In this document: one piece after another, positions 45,601-56,363 of the stretch
Layout: every line of letters starts with the position of its first letter
How positions within the stretch are numbered: position 1 is the stretch's first letter
Source of the DNA: Elymus sibiricus
Lineage: Eukaryota > Streptophyta > Magnoliopsida > Poales > Poaceae
DNA length: 64,000 nt
Assembly: GCA_039707655.1 (NCBI GenBank)
Contig: CM077674.1
Span: 241,291,904-241,355,903 of the forward strand
Direction: 5' to 3'
Position numbers and translations under genes: made by a program
Notes under the pieces: model-generated
Seen by the model: the letters and a program-made list of their open reading frames with translations, nothing else
The model's database searches: none
What the model was told of the DNA's origin: nothing

Positions 45601-48131
45601 CCATTGCCAGCCCCCTGAAACCCGGAATTATAACCATTGTTCCCTTGGAACCCGGGGCCTGTGAAGTGCCCCTATGAGCCAGCTCCCTGGAAACCGGCTC
45701 CCTGGTCGCCGGATCCTGGATTGCCGGGGTGTCCACCATTGTTGCTTGGAATACTCTTGCATGATGTAACAGATTTCCCATGAATCGGTAGACGGCTTAC
45801 CATCGAAACTATGTTTTGGACACGGACCCTTGAGAGCCTCCTCGAAACTATGAGGGCGATTACCAGAAAAGGGCTTCCTGGAGCCATTGCTCTGACGCTG
45901 GTTTTTATTGCCAGCATTGGTGTTTGCCACCAGATCGAAACTTCCCTCATAGTTCTTACGTTTGTTGTTGTTATTGGCATGGCCATTGCCATTGTTCTGC
46001 TGCTGACCCTTGGCACTGGTTTTCTTGCCCTTGCCTGACTTCTCATCATCAGAGGTGGGATCCTTTGTGCTATCAGACTCGGCATACCGAGTTAAAACAT
46101 CCATGAGATCACCCATGTTCTGGACCTTCCTCTTGAGGTGCCCCAACTTCTGGACCAAGGGCTGAAACTTGCAATTTCTTTCCAGGACAAGTACCGCTTG
46201 CTGGGCTGTAATGCTATCCGAAGAATGTATGACTTCTGCAACCCAGCGAGACCAATGATGTGCCGACTCGTCCTTCCGCTGAACACAGCGCTTGAGATCA
46301 ACAATTGTGGTCAGACGCTTGCAAGTCCCTTGGAAGTTCTTGATGAAGCGCTCCTTCAACTCCTGCCATGTGTTGATGGAATTTACAGGCAAGTTTTTCA
46401 ACCAAGTACGCGCTGGACCTTCCAACATGAGAGGCAGATAATGTGCACAGACAGCCTCACTAGCTTCCATCAAATCCATAGCTAGCTCATAGCTTTCTAT
46501 CCACTCCGCCGGCTCCAAATCAGCTGTATAATTAGGAACCTTGCGAGGACCCTTGAAGTCCGGGGGCATGCGCGCATCACGCAACGCCGAGATTAACCAG
46601 GGAGTTCCAATTATTCGACTTGATAGACCACCTGTGCGAGCCGCTGTCTGGGTTGCGGTGGGTGGGGTTTGTACAATGGGCTGATTGTATGTCATGCCTG
46701 CATTTCCCTCTTCTAACGCTCGCAAGGCCCGTGCAGCATCCACAATCGCCTGTGTATTTGGGATTTTGGGCTGTTGCTGATTTAAAAGTGATTGCAGAGC
46801 TCTTCTGCACTGCGCACTACTGGGGACCGCTGGAGACTCGGGATGTCGGCTCCTGCTGTGGGTTGGATGAGGGGTAGAGTGCAGCCGGTGCTGACTATGG
46901 GAGTAATTTGCCTACTGAGTTACTACTGTCTTCAGCATCTCGATGGCGTTCCTAGCCTCAATCTGGATAGGGTTGTTTCCTTCAATCAGAATTGCCACTA
47001 GGTTATGAGTTGCTGCCAATACATTATCTACTGGGTTGGAGTAATGTCCAATTGGGGTCTGGAAATGACGAGGCGGCAACTACTGTTGCTGCTGAACTTG
47101 TGGTGGCGCCTGAACTGGAGGCTGCTACTGAGCTAGCGGTCGTTGGTGAGCGGGCGACTGCTGCTGAGCCGGCGGTCGTTGGTGAGCCAGCGACTACTGC
47201 TGAGTTGGCCGTTGCAATGGGGGCCCGTCTGGGGATACAACGCTAGCCCCCGGGTTTACTGGAGCAGACGGATCACGCGGTGTGCAAAACAGCTGAGTTG
47301 GCACAATGTGGGCTGGAAGCCGGCTCTGATGCCTTCTCTGGTGAACCACATCTGACTCACTCTGATGGCGGCTAAGATAGAGGGCCTCCTCCTCCAAGCC
47401 CTTTCTTTCCTCGATGAGCCGAGCCTGTGTTTCCGCCATGCGGATGTTCTCTGCGTTGATATCCTCCTGTATATTGGCTAGCTACTCGCGACACTTTGTA
47501 ATCTCTGTGTTATGTGCCGCGGCATTCTCCGTAGTCACCGGCTCGGCCAACAGAGCTCCAAGAGTAGCCATCATCTCAGTGAGTGCCTGCGCCCCGGTCT
47601 TCTGTGAGCCGGCGGCGGCAGTATTGGCTCCTCCTGAGCCGGCAATGGTGAGGTTCTGCCCTGCCACTGGATCTACCGGGTCATGAAGGGGATCCTGTCT
47701 CCCTACCATGTAGACCACAGAAAATCGGGGCAGGTCGAGGGCCTCAAGAAAAACTTCGTCAGTGTATCCTCCAAGCCTTCTGTCGTACAACAGATGGATC
47801 GACTCAGTTTCTCCCACCGATGACTCGCCATCAGATTAAGTGTGTCATCTCCAGATAGGGAATTTTCTGACAAGGCCACCCCCTGGGTGAAACCCACGAA
47901 GGCATGCATCCGGCCGGCTCTTGACAGGCTGGGTCTTGCCTGGCGGGGACTGACGCGGCGGGCTGACTCGGTATTGGGGATGACATCCAACCCGGTGGCT
48001 GATCCTCCGATGACGCCGATGAAGACATGGATCTTGCCGAAGGGGGCCCGGTACCCGTACTCGATCGAGTCGGCCTCGGGGCCCCATCCCGAGTCGTCGA
48101 TGTAGAGCTTGCCACGGCGACTCTTGGCCAT
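45601..48131 (-). pseudogene. gag: Element D gag (decayed)
   Basis: The likely start is ATG at 48131 (MAKSRRGKLYIDDSGWG), 69 bp inside the primer-binding site. The N-terminal extension has APFGKIHVFIGVIGG, related to the extension in element C. A frameshift near 47800 leads to a Gln-rich middle section, then the capsid-like core: DLEPAEWIESYELAMDLM, MLEGPARTWLKNLPVNS, TWQELKERFIKNFQGTC. Downstream is Lys/Asn-rich sequence and CPKHSFDGKPSTDSWEICY. TAG stops at 47482, 47194, 47125, 47080 and 46912 are all in the same frame and mostly inside poly-glutamine context. Another frameshift near 45750 enters the protease frame, which has a further TAG at 45672. No intact product is possible. Confidence 0.75.
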
Positions 48132-48199
48132 CTGACCGATCGCGTATCCCTCGATCCCTGCTGGAGCTCCCGCCAAGAACTCAACTCCACCGTGCGCTT

Positions 48200-48217
48200 G
48201 CCCCACGGTGGGCGCCA
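48200..48217 (-). other. Element D primer-binding site
   Basis: On the minus strand this reads TGGCGCCCACCGTGGGGC, two bases inside the 5' LTR. The TGG start is intact. Element C has a mutated version of the same site. Confidence 0.75.
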
Positions 48218-48219
48218 AC

Positions 48220-48763
48220 AGTCGTGGTTTTGTCACGGCAGATGCCCTTGTGAAAGGACTTAGTGATGAGGCCATCGCACGAAGGTGGAAGCTTAATGGT
48301 GTTGATCGGGAAGTGAGAGACACGAGTTTACCCAGGTTCGGCCCCTCTCGATGGAGGTAAAAGCCTACGTCCTGCTTGTTTGTTATTGCTTTGGATCTCG
48401 ATTACAAGGATGCGGATCCGCTAACCTAGCTCTCGAGAGATTGCAACTTAGTCTTTTTGCCCTAGGTGCTCCCCTTTATATAAATGGTCGAGCCCCTAGA
48501 TTTACATCAGAGTCCGGGTCGCATTGCTAACCCGTTTCTTACTCTAACTCTACTCATCTTGTTCTCCAAGGTAAACCTTCTCTTGACTAGTCTTTCCTTT
48601 ACGAGCCGGACCACATGACGGGCCGGCCTTTGCACCGGGGCTCCCTTGAGCCGGCCCATTATGGATCCTCAAGGCCCGGCGGTGAGATAACCCACTGAGC
48701 CTCATGGCTGTATGGCCGGGTCATCCTCCTGCCGGGTCTCCACGCTGGGAAACGTCCCCAACA
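48220..48763 (-). repeat. Element D 5' LTR (544 bp)
   Basis: Aligns end to end with 9347-9890. The first plus-strand base is A rather than T, so the sense-strand end is CT instead of CA in this copy. Followed by CGGTG (48764-48768). Confidence 0.9.
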
Positions 48764-48768
48764 CGGTG

Positions 48769-49330
48769 TGTGAGGGAAAGAGGGAGAGACCTAACTAGAG
48801 AGGTAGATAGATCGATGGGGGTGGGGGGAAGAGGTATAGACCTAGCTATATATAGAGGGAGATCGATCGGTGTACATGCATGTGTAAGAGACAAATAAGG
48901 CCCAGAGAAACGGAGAGAGGGAGGGGAGTTGCAGCTAGGAGGTGGTGCGAGAGGCCTACTAGATGGAGAGAGTGAAGGAGTGTGCATGTGCAAGATCGAT
49001 GAAAAGAGGGGGCAAGAGCGTGTATGTGTGCACGCGTCTTAGAGATAGGGCGGCAGGCATGGACGATGAGAGGGGGAGAGGGAAAGTGTGTGTATGTGTA
49101 TTTGGTAGGCAGACATGGCTAGAGAGTTTTATATATCGATCGGTGTGTGTTGGAAAGAGGGAGACGATGGAGAGACCTAGAGAGATCATGAGAGACCGAC
49201 CTAAAGGAAGAGAAAGAGTGTGCACGATGGAGAGAATGCCGAGGTGGGAGTGTGTGTCCATGCACAAGTGAACATTAGTGCTAGCTAGAAAGAGAAGAGG
49301 AGTGTGTGGGTGTAAAAGACTGGCAGAGAT
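48769..49330. repeat. GA-rich degenerate tandem repeat region
   Basis: Purine-rich sequence of repeated GAGAGGGAGAGACC, ATCGATCGGTGTG and GTGTGTATGTG words, with larger units of a few hundred bases. It is the continuation of 9275-9346 across the element D insertion. Minus-strand ORFs here are low-complexity artefacts. Confidence 0.65.
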
Positions 49331-50060
49331 CATAATTCAGTATAAAAGTGGATTCAAAATTTTGAATAAGAGACCATGATGTTTGTAACCCATGCATTCA
49401 TGAATATAATGGAGATACGTGTGGTGTGGTTTTGAATACACATCGAACAAGCTCAAATTCATTTGAATTTGAGTTTCTGATGGCAGGCATCGTTTGACCA
49501 CATTGCATCCATGGACACAACTATTCGAATTTGAGATAATGTGTGGTTTTTGCAGCTAACATCTAAATGTTGTGTGTGTGGGGGGGGGCACCATACATGG
49601 TGTGTGATAAACACATTATACATATGAAACATGGTTTAGATTCCAAACATCTAGATTGATCATGAAATATACTATGATTTGAATTCAACATAAAGTGGAT
49701 ACAAATATTTGAATTCGAGATCATATGGTACACGTAGTTCATATTTACATGGGAAATTACTACTATATGCATGTCGTGTGTTGTGAATATAATATTTAGA
49801 TGATGGTATAACTTGACAACAATCGTATTCAAATAGGGAAAATGGATTCAAATTTAGTCCATATGGTGGTAGACGGTAGTATTTATACATTTGGATGCAG
49901 TAAAATGTTCATATAAAATGGAAGATCCAAATGTAGGAATACATGCATTATACACCGCAAAAATCACCAAGCGAACTATTTGAATTCGACATAACATGGA
50001 TTCAAAGCTTTGAACTCGAGATGGCATTTGTAATTCATATAAAATGGGAGATGACTCCCT
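49331..50060. repeat. AT-rich region with dispersed TTTGAATTCGAGAT-type motifs
   Basis: Variants of TATTTGAATTCGAGAT occur near 49510, 49705 and 49976, often beside TGGATTCAAA or TGGATACAAA. A G9 run lies at about 49580. No coding sequence is supported. The pattern resembles the non-coding interior of grass DNA transposons, but I cannot assign a family. Confidence 0.5.
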
Positions 50061-50065
50061 CTTCT

Positions 50066-50199
50066 GGTGCAAATTGATTTGTTTTTTTTGTTGTTGATGG
50101 AAGTGTGAATTGATATATTTTTTGTTTTTGTTGTTGAGGGAAGTGCGAATTGATTTTATTTTTTATTTTTTTGTTGAGGGAAGTGTGAATTGATTTGGT
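50066..50199. repeat. Three tandem copies of a roughly 47-bp T-rich unit
   Basis: Each unit contains GGGAAGTGTGAATTGAT or a close variant followed by a T-rich run with TTGTTG. Three GAATTGAT or AAATTGAT blocks are spaced about 45-50 bp apart. Confidence 0.7.
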
Positions 50200-50624
50200 A
50201 CCGTACACGTTAAGTTTGTTCTCCCAAAATTTCAAGCCGTGCCTTGTTATCCCAAAATTTCAAGTTCTCTCTTTGTCTCTTGTGCTGCGAAAACTCCTGC
50301 CTCTTCATACCGTGCCTTGTTATCCCGAGATTTAAACACGAGCAAAAACTCTCTCCTCCTCTGAAATCGGTCGCGCCGCCCCGACAGGAGAAATCCCCCT
50401 TCTATTCCTCAGCCAAAAATGCTGCCTCAATGTACCATGGTCAAAATGGGTGGGGGTACTTTCATAAATTACCCTCTCGGACAAGCGCGTCCCTAAGCCA
50501 TGGTTCCCCCCTCCCATCCCCTCTGTTTCCCCCATTCATACATTGAGGCCGCCAAAACCCACGAAACCCCACTTTCCTACGTCCGCCACCCCACCGCCGC
50601 CTAGCCGGAGCCTCTTCCCCGACG

Positions 50625-50906
50625 ATGTCGTCCACCGCAACAGCTCAAAGTCCCTCATCCACCGCACCGGATGAGGATTCGTCGTCGGTCTTGTCGTCCT
50701 GCCGGTTCAGCCGCCCCGTCTTCTACCTCCAACGAGCTGCCCCGACGACCGCCTCATCTATCGCACTACCTCCATTCCCACAGTGTCATCTTCACCTGCC
50801 CCATCGGAACCGCATCACCCTCACCGACTCATCGGATGAAGCTGAGGCCTACTCGGCGCCACCAAAGAGGTTCTACACTCATCGCCGCATCTTCACCTTG
50901 ATTTGA
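50625..50906 (+). CDS. Hypothetical protein, first exon-like module
   Basis: ATG at 50625 follows a CpG-rich leader of the kind seen at grass genes. The 93-residue frame is Ser/Ala/Pro-rich and contains RITLTDSSDEAEAYSAPPKR. A possible splice donor lies at about 50868 (CAAAGAG|GTTCTA), so the true exon may be shorter than the ORF. Two diverged copies of the same module follow at about 51550 and 52290, each ending near an equivalent GT. No known domain is recognised. It may be a small host gene or a gene fragment carried by a transposon. Confidence 0.3.
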   Translation: MSSTATAQSPSSTAPDEDSSSVLSSCRFSRPVFYLQRAAPTTASSIALPPFPQCHLHLPHRNRITLTDSSDEAEAYSAPPKRFYTHRRIFTLI

Positions 50907-51319
50907 CCTCATGGGGCCGCCAGTGCTTGATCCCTAGCCGCCATGGCATGACCACCTCGACGGCGGCATCCCCAACCACTTCCTCCACGGTGGCTCTCCC
51001 CCATGTCGTGGCTCACTCGGCAGCGACATCCACACCAATAGGAGCTGCTGCTGCTCCGGCTCTCGCTCGCGCTACTGCTGCGTTGACTCTTGCTCATGTT
51101 GCTGCTCTGCTCTTGCTCGCGCTGCTGCTGCACGAGCTGCTGCTCCAGCTCTCGCTCGTCCTGCTGCTACACAAGGTGCTGCTCCAGGCTCTATTGCTGC
51201 TGCTGCTCCGGCTGCTCTCTGCAAGTGAGTTCTCTGCTCGAGCGGCTGCCGATTTAGATCACTGCTTCTCTGCTACTAGTGGTCGAGTGGCCAAAACTAC
51301 TAGTGCACTGTTTCTCTGA
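50907..51319. repeat. GCT-rich low-complexity sequence
   Basis: Imperfect GCTGCTGCTCC and GCTCTCGCTCGC repeats. One frame is open (50903-51319) and would give Leu/Ala-rich sequence, but composition alone explains it. Not called as a gene. Confidence 0.5.
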
Positions 51320-51331
51320 TACTAGTGCGTT

Positions 51332-51407
51332 CAGTTTCGATAGTAAAATTTAGTTTTGACAGTAAAATTCAGTTTCGACAGTAAAATTCAGTTTCGACAG
51401 TTAAGTT
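51332..51407. repeat. Four tandem 19-bp repeats
   Basis: Unit CAGTTTCGACAGTAAAATT, four near-perfect copies in a row. Confidence 0.85.
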
Positions 51408-51549
51408 CAAAGACAACAATTTTTTCATCACTTGTTGGAGTGGCCGCCACGCGGCTGATTTATTTTACATCTAGCACTTTTTGGTGATTTATTTTACATC
51501 ATCTATTGGAGATGCTATTAGAATCCCACTTCAGATTAACGTTGTCTGT

Positions 51550-51757
51550 CTTGTCCTGCTTCAGCCTCGTCATCGTACACCTCACCGGAGCTGCTCCAAC
51601 GACGGAACCGTCCATCACAGCGGAGCAGTACCCACGACGCTTTCTCCAGACGCATAAGATCTTCTTCCCCGCCTCCGACAGCCACATTAGCCGCAGCATC
51701 CTCAGTGACCAACCCAATGGTGCTGAGGTCGACACGACTATGCCAAAGAGGTTGTAA
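51550..51757 (+). other. Second copy of the exon-like module
   Basis: Aligns with 50690-50868: CTTGTCCTGCTTCAGCC against GTCCTGCCGGTTCAGCC, then GAGCTGCTCCAACGACGG against GAGCTGCCCCGACGACCG. The frame gives GAAPTTEPSIT, SILSDQPNGAEVDTTMPKR and a stop right after a CAAAGAG|GTTGTA donor-like site. Diverged from the first copy, so the duplication is old. Confidence 0.5.
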
Positions 51758-51801
51758 ACTCGTTGCATCAGTTTTTACTCTGCATTCATGTCGATCCCTT
51801 A

Positions 51802-52246
51802 GGGCTATTTTGGTTCAAAGGAAAAAGTGAAGGAAAAACACAACAATAGGAAATTTTCCTATGGTACTACTACTATTCATGCATTTTGTTCAAAGGAATG
51901 GAGCAAAGCAATACTGGAGGAATTTTTTCCTTTGGTGTTTGTTTCAAAGGAAAAACAAAGAATCTTAACATCCACCTGGACCTCCTTTTTAAATTCTTAT
52001 GCATGAAAACGAGACTAAGTGCATTAGTGGCGTAATAACATTATAACTTCACATTTTCATGTAGTTTGACTTTAATTTTCCCATCTTTCTTTGTATTCCT
52101 GTGTTTTTCCAATTCCTTTAAACCAAAAACCCAAGTTGACAGAAATCCTGTGTCTAAAAATGCTCTGTTTTCCGCATGCATTCCTATCCTATTCCCGTGT
52201 TTTTCCTATCCCTGTGTTTTTAGAATCCTGGAAACTAAAGGAGCCC
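51802..52246. mobile_element. Tourist-like (PIF/Harbinger) MITE, 445 bp
   Basis: Starts GGGCTATTTTGGTTCAAAGG and ends as the reverse complement of GGGCTCCTTTAGTTTCCAGG, an imperfect terminal inverted repeat. The 3-bp duplication TTA flanks it (51799-51801 and 52247-52249), as expected for Harbinger-type elements. The interior is non-coding. It sits between the second and third exon-like modules. Confidence 0.75.
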
Positions 52247-52289
52247 TTACACATTTACTTTAGTTGCAGATAGGTGCCAAAGAAAACTT

Positions 52290-52500
52290 TGTGTGGTTTG
52301 TCCCGCTCCTGCCGCGTCGTCGTCCACATCACCCGAACTGCTCCATCGATGGAAGCATCCACCACACCAGAGATCACGCCTCCAGACCATCTTTCACCGC
52401 CTCAGATCTCCTTCCCCACTGCCGGCAGCCACCACAACTGCATCACCATCACTGACTCAGCAGATGAACCTGAGGACAACACGGGTCTGCAAGAGAGGTC
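52290..52500 (+). other. Third copy of the exon-like module
   Basis: Preceded by an acceptor-like TTTAGTTGCAG (about 52257-52267). TTTGTCCCGCTCCTGCC aligns with the start of the other copies, and the frame gives RTAPSMEASTTPEI and ITITDSADEPEDNTGLQER, matching ITLTDSSDEAEAYSAPPKR of copy 1. A GT (AGAGAG|GTCGCA) ends the similarity at about 52497. Confidence 0.5.
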
Positions 52501-52886
52501 GCACTCTTTCATGTCTGATTACGTTATGCATTGCTTAATATTACCTGCTACTTTATCATCCTGTTCACCTCTTAGACTTCAAGTCTGGTCCAAATTTTAC
52601 TGTTCAAACTTGAGTTTTAATAAGCTTGTGGGGCACATATCGAGGAAGCAACGAATAGTATCTCTATCTACTATCTAGTTCATCTCGGATGTCTACTATG
52701 TGGTTCATCTTGGGTGGGAAACGAACAGTAAATCAGCCATCATCTATCTTTTTTTAATTAAAGATATCATCTGCGTTCTATCATTAGTTTTGGATCTATC
52801 CACTAGTTGTTACCATCACTCTAGATTTCTGCATGCATTCCTTACATAATCTCACTATATTTTTTCGTATGCTTGTCAGTTACAGA
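52501..52886. other. Unassigned sequence between the third module and the solo LTR
   Basis: AT-rich, no supported gene. It ends with TTGTCAGTTACAG, which resembles CTAGTTACAG at 60208-60217; the solo LTR starts right after it. Confidence 0.4.
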
Positions 52887-54418
52887 ATCTATAATTTTTT
52901 ATTGTTCCATGCTATTATATTATCAAGCTTGGATGTTTTATATGCATTTATATGCTATTTATATCATTTTTTTGACTAACCTATTAACCCAGTGCCTAGT
53001 GCCAGTTGCTGTTTTCTGCTTGTTTTTTGTTTTCTAGAAAATCAGTACCAAACGGAGTCCAAATGCTACGAAACTTTTTGATGATTTTTTTCTGGACAAA
53101 AGAGACCCTAGAAGCTTTGGGAGGAAACCAGAGGACAAACAAGGAGACGGCAAGGCAACTGGGCGCACCCAGGGGGCGCCCTTTTACCTTGTGGGCCCCA
53201 CATGGCTCCGTCTGACCTAATTGCACTTCTATAAATTCTCAAATATTGGGAAACCAACAAAGAACCACCCAAATAACTTTTCGCCACCGCAAGCTTCTGT
53301 TCTCCCGCGATCCCATCTGGAGGCCTTTTCCGGTACTCTGCCAGAGGGGGAATCGATCACGATGGCCTTCTACATCATCCTTGCTGCCCTACCGATGACG
53401 AGTAGTTCACCACCGACCTATGGGTCCATAGCTAGTTGCTAGATGGCTTCTTCTCTCTCTTTGATCTTCAATACAATGTTCTCCTCGATCTTCTTGGAGT
53501 TCTATTCAATGTAATCTTCTTTTGCGGTGTGTTTGTTGGGATCCGATGAATTGTGGGTTTATGATCTGAATATTCATGAGAAGTAATTGAGTTTTTTCTG
53601 AACTTTATTATGCATGATTTTTATAGCTTTGTATTTCTCTCCGAAATATCCATTTGCTTTGGCCAACTAGATTGATTTATCTTCAGCGGGAGAGGTGCTT
53701 TGTAATGGGTTCAATCTTGATGTGCTCTATATCCCAGTGACAAAGTAGGGGACAAGACACGTATTTGTATTGTTGCCATTAAAGGTAAAACGATGGGGTT
53801 TATTCATATTGATTGGGTTTACTTTGTCTACATCATGTCATCTTGCTTAAGGCGTTACTCTGTTTTCATTAATTTAATACCCTAGATGCATGCTGGATAG
53901 CAGTCGATGGGTGGTTTAATAGTAGTAGATGTAGGCAGGAGTCGGTCTACTTGTCTGGGATGTGATGCCTATATACATGATCATTGCCTTGAATATCGTC
54001 GTAACTATGCGCTTTTCTATCAATTACCCAACAGTAATTTGTCTACCCACCATATGCTATGTGTTTGAGAGAGAAGCCTTTAGTGAAAACTATGGCCACC
54101 GGGTCTACTTTACATATAAAAAGAAAACCAAAATATACTTGCTGCAATTTATTTACTTTTATTTTGTTTTGCAATTTATTTATCTACCACTACAAGATTT
54201 AATCCTTGCAAGTAACGAGTTCAAGGGGATTGACAACCCTTTTGCCCGCGTTGGGTGCAAGTATTTGCTTTTGTGTGTGCAGGTGCTGTCTACGAGGCTT
54301 TGCGTGATTCTCCTACTGGTTCGATAACCTTGGTTCTCACTGAGGGAAATACTTATCTCTACTGTACTGCATCTCCTCTCCTCTTCGGGGAAAATCCCAA
54401 TGTAGCTCACAAGTAGCA
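52887..54418 (+). repeat. Solo LTR of the element B family, lacking its first bases
   Basis: Aligns to the element B LTR from ATCTATAATTTTTTATTG to the end AAGTAGCA but lacks the first roughly 18 bp (TGATACG...). There is no internal sequence on either side. It is more diverged from both element B LTRs than they are from each other, so it is an older insertion reduced by LTR recombination. No target duplication can be recognised. Confidence 0.88.
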
Positions 54419-54979
54419 ACAATCATGTTGAACATGTAGAGAAAAGGAGAAGAGTCTTGCATGGCAATACAATGTCATGCAGACATCGCTCCATGGTGGG
54501 TGCAATGGCAGCCCTCCCCCCTCCAGATTGTAATCTAGAGGAAGATAGTTGTTCAGAGGGGGATTCAGTGGGAGCTAAGCACTCCTATTTACCCCCCGAG
54601 GTGTTTGCTCTAACTTGGCATGCTAATGTTGGTCCTATCATGCATATAGCGCCATGCATTGCTTACTTTCGACATCATATATGTCATCTGCTTAGTTTAG
54701 ACATGTTCTGTGCGAATGCCACATGTTTAGTTTCTGTATCATATATGTGAATTATGCAATGCCATCTTGTTTAGCCAGACATAATATATGGGAAATATGC
54801 AATGCCATCATGTTTAGCCAGACATCATATATGTGAATTATATCATGACATTCTTTTTTTTCATTACGTATTTCATTTGTCGACAATGTTTATACATTCA
54901 ACTATTCCCGTGAATCAGCCATTTAAGTGGGTGATGGACAAATCTGGAGTGAAAACAAGGTCTTCAGAGCAGACAGTGC
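54419..54979. other. Unassigned sequence with a segment duplicated beyond the CACTA element
   Basis: A segment around 54555-54625 (GGGGGATTCAG ... CCCCGAGGTGTTTGCTCTAACTTGGCA) is paralogous to 60230-60290 (GGAGGATTCAGAG ... CCCTCGAGGTGTACGCTCTAACTTGGCA). The shared frame gives EVFALTW and EVYALTW. AACATCATATATGT-type words repeat three times around 54680-54830. An exon role is possible but not shown. Confidence 0.4.
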
Positions 54980-54982
54980 TAC

Positions 54983-55240
54983 CACTATTGCAGGATTGCC
55001 TAGAAGTGGCAGGTGGGAAAAGCCCAGCAGTGGCGGGCAAGGCTCTCAGGGCCGCCCGCTACTGACCTCCCGCCACTGCTATTATGGCATCAGTGGCGGG
55101 CAGGCGCCCGCCACTGGTGGGCGTATTTTAGTGGCGGGCGGGAACTATTGCCCGCCACAACTATTCTCTCTGCCCGCCACTATTGTTCGTAGCAGCAGTG
55201 GCATGTACTCTAGGCGCCCGCCACTGGTAGTGGTCTAGGC
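54983..55240. repeat. CACTA subterminal repeat array, left
   Basis: At least eight GGCGGGC or GCCCGCC words within 260 bp, in alternating orientation. Confidence 0.8.
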
Positions 55241-55541
55241 CTATAGAAGAATTGCTGCCACGATAGCGTTTTTGCTGCCATGGCAGCATTTTAATGACGC
55301 AGTTACAGTATTTTGCATTTAATCATCACATTGCAATACAAATATAGAATGTTGTCTCAGCATTCAAACAATCATGCACACGCATGCATACAGTATATTA
55401 TTACAATGTCACCACAATAAATAAGAGTAATAGTGAAGCAAAGCACTGAGTATAATAAGTGCGGGGAAACAAACATGCATGTCTCAACACATAATCAATA
55501 GTTTCTGAAGCTGTTTTGAAAAATTGTCTATTTCGACTTGG

Positions 55542-56363
55542 CTAGTTGCTGGCAATCGATGACCGAAATGTGTCTTCGACTCGGTGAAGTCGTTCTTCAT
55601 CTGACTCTGGCTGGCAGTGGAACTTCCCATCCTCATTTACTACCTCCTTGTTTATGATTTTGGCCAACACCTTTTGGATGCGCTCAGGCTCACTTAATAA
55701 ATCCCCTATGTCAATGTCCTTCTCCATCTCCTCAGACCACTTGATGATCTGGCTATGATTTCGCAAATATTGACTTTTCTTCAAAAAATCATTCATGACG
55801 GCCATGGAAAAGTAGCCAGACATATGGGAGGCTTTGACATTTGGTTCTTGATAGCAACAAGTGCTAGTGATGAACTTGAATTCTGAATACCGTGTTACCT
55901 TGTTGTTGAAGTTCTTACACTTGCGTAGAGCATCATTTAGAACCTCCTTCAATTTTTTCCATTGCTTCTGAGGATCTCTCTTCGAATCGAAGAAATAAGC
56001 CAAGCCCTGCATCGGCAATAGTGCGATTACGATCCAATGTCGGCCGCTGTACAATAAAATGAAGAAATTAGCATGGATGAGATCAAACCAGAAGGTCAAC
56101 TATATATGTTTCATAATAAATGAGTGAACATTAACAACTTACTTGTCGCAGTATGGCAAGAGAAAGGTGTCCTTTTGCGGATGAGTCGTAATCATGCACA
56201 GGAACAGGTAGTCTGAGATGACCTCTTGGCTAATTTTGGATTCCAGGTTGTGGTAGTGCATGTAAAAATGATCAGGAAAACACACTTTACTATGCCGGAG
56301 TAGGGGATCTGAAGCTCGATGAAGTGCCCAATGCCTAATTAACTTCGGGGAGAGTGCACTCAC
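55542..56363 (-). pseudogene. CACTA Ulp1-like cysteine protease domain, probably inactive
   Basis: Two exons on the minus strand: 56363 to about 56138 ending LLPYCDK with donor GTAAGTTG, and about 56056 to 55542 after acceptor ATTGTACAG. The second exon begins GRHWIVIALLPMQGLAYFFD, matching the His and Asp part of the C48/Ulp1 catalytic core often found in grass CACTA elements. The region equivalent to the usual LCGYY catalytic cysteine reads MSGYF, so the nucleophile appears to be Ser. It ends normally at a TAA 5' of the left subterminal array. Ulp1 enzymes cleave SUMO; the role of such domains in transposons is not established. Confidence 0.6.

Larger units (their letters stand above)
9347..48763 (-). 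mobile_element. Element D: Tat-like Ty3/Gypsy retrotransposon containing nested elements B, C and a LINE
   Basis: Two 544-bp LTRs (9347-9890 and 48220-48763) are flanked by the 5-bp duplication CGGTG (9342-9346 and 48764-48768). Transcription is on the minus strand: primer-binding site at 48200-48217, gag 45628-48131, protease to integrase 41508-45600, then an antisense multi-exon gene on the plus strand (10939-40580) beside the 3' LTR. Removing the nested block 13376-39430 and one copy of its duplication leaves about 13.4 kb. By hand I count about 27 differences between the LTRs (about 5 percent), making D the oldest member of the nest. It carries 13 in-frame TAG and 2 TGA stops, so it is defective. 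Confidence 0.9.

Noticed and set aside
45740..45760. Programmed frameshift between gag and protease in element D
   Set aside because: No slippery heptamer was recognised, and C shifts at a different sequence (near 32305); decay is simpler.
48963..49333. Opposing ORFs in the GA-rich region
   Set aside because: Low-complexity repeats open both frames; no domain or codon bias.
50903..51319. Leu-rich membrane-like ORF
   Set aside because: Produced by degenerate GCT/CTG repeats; the other frames give Ala- or Ser-rich shadows.
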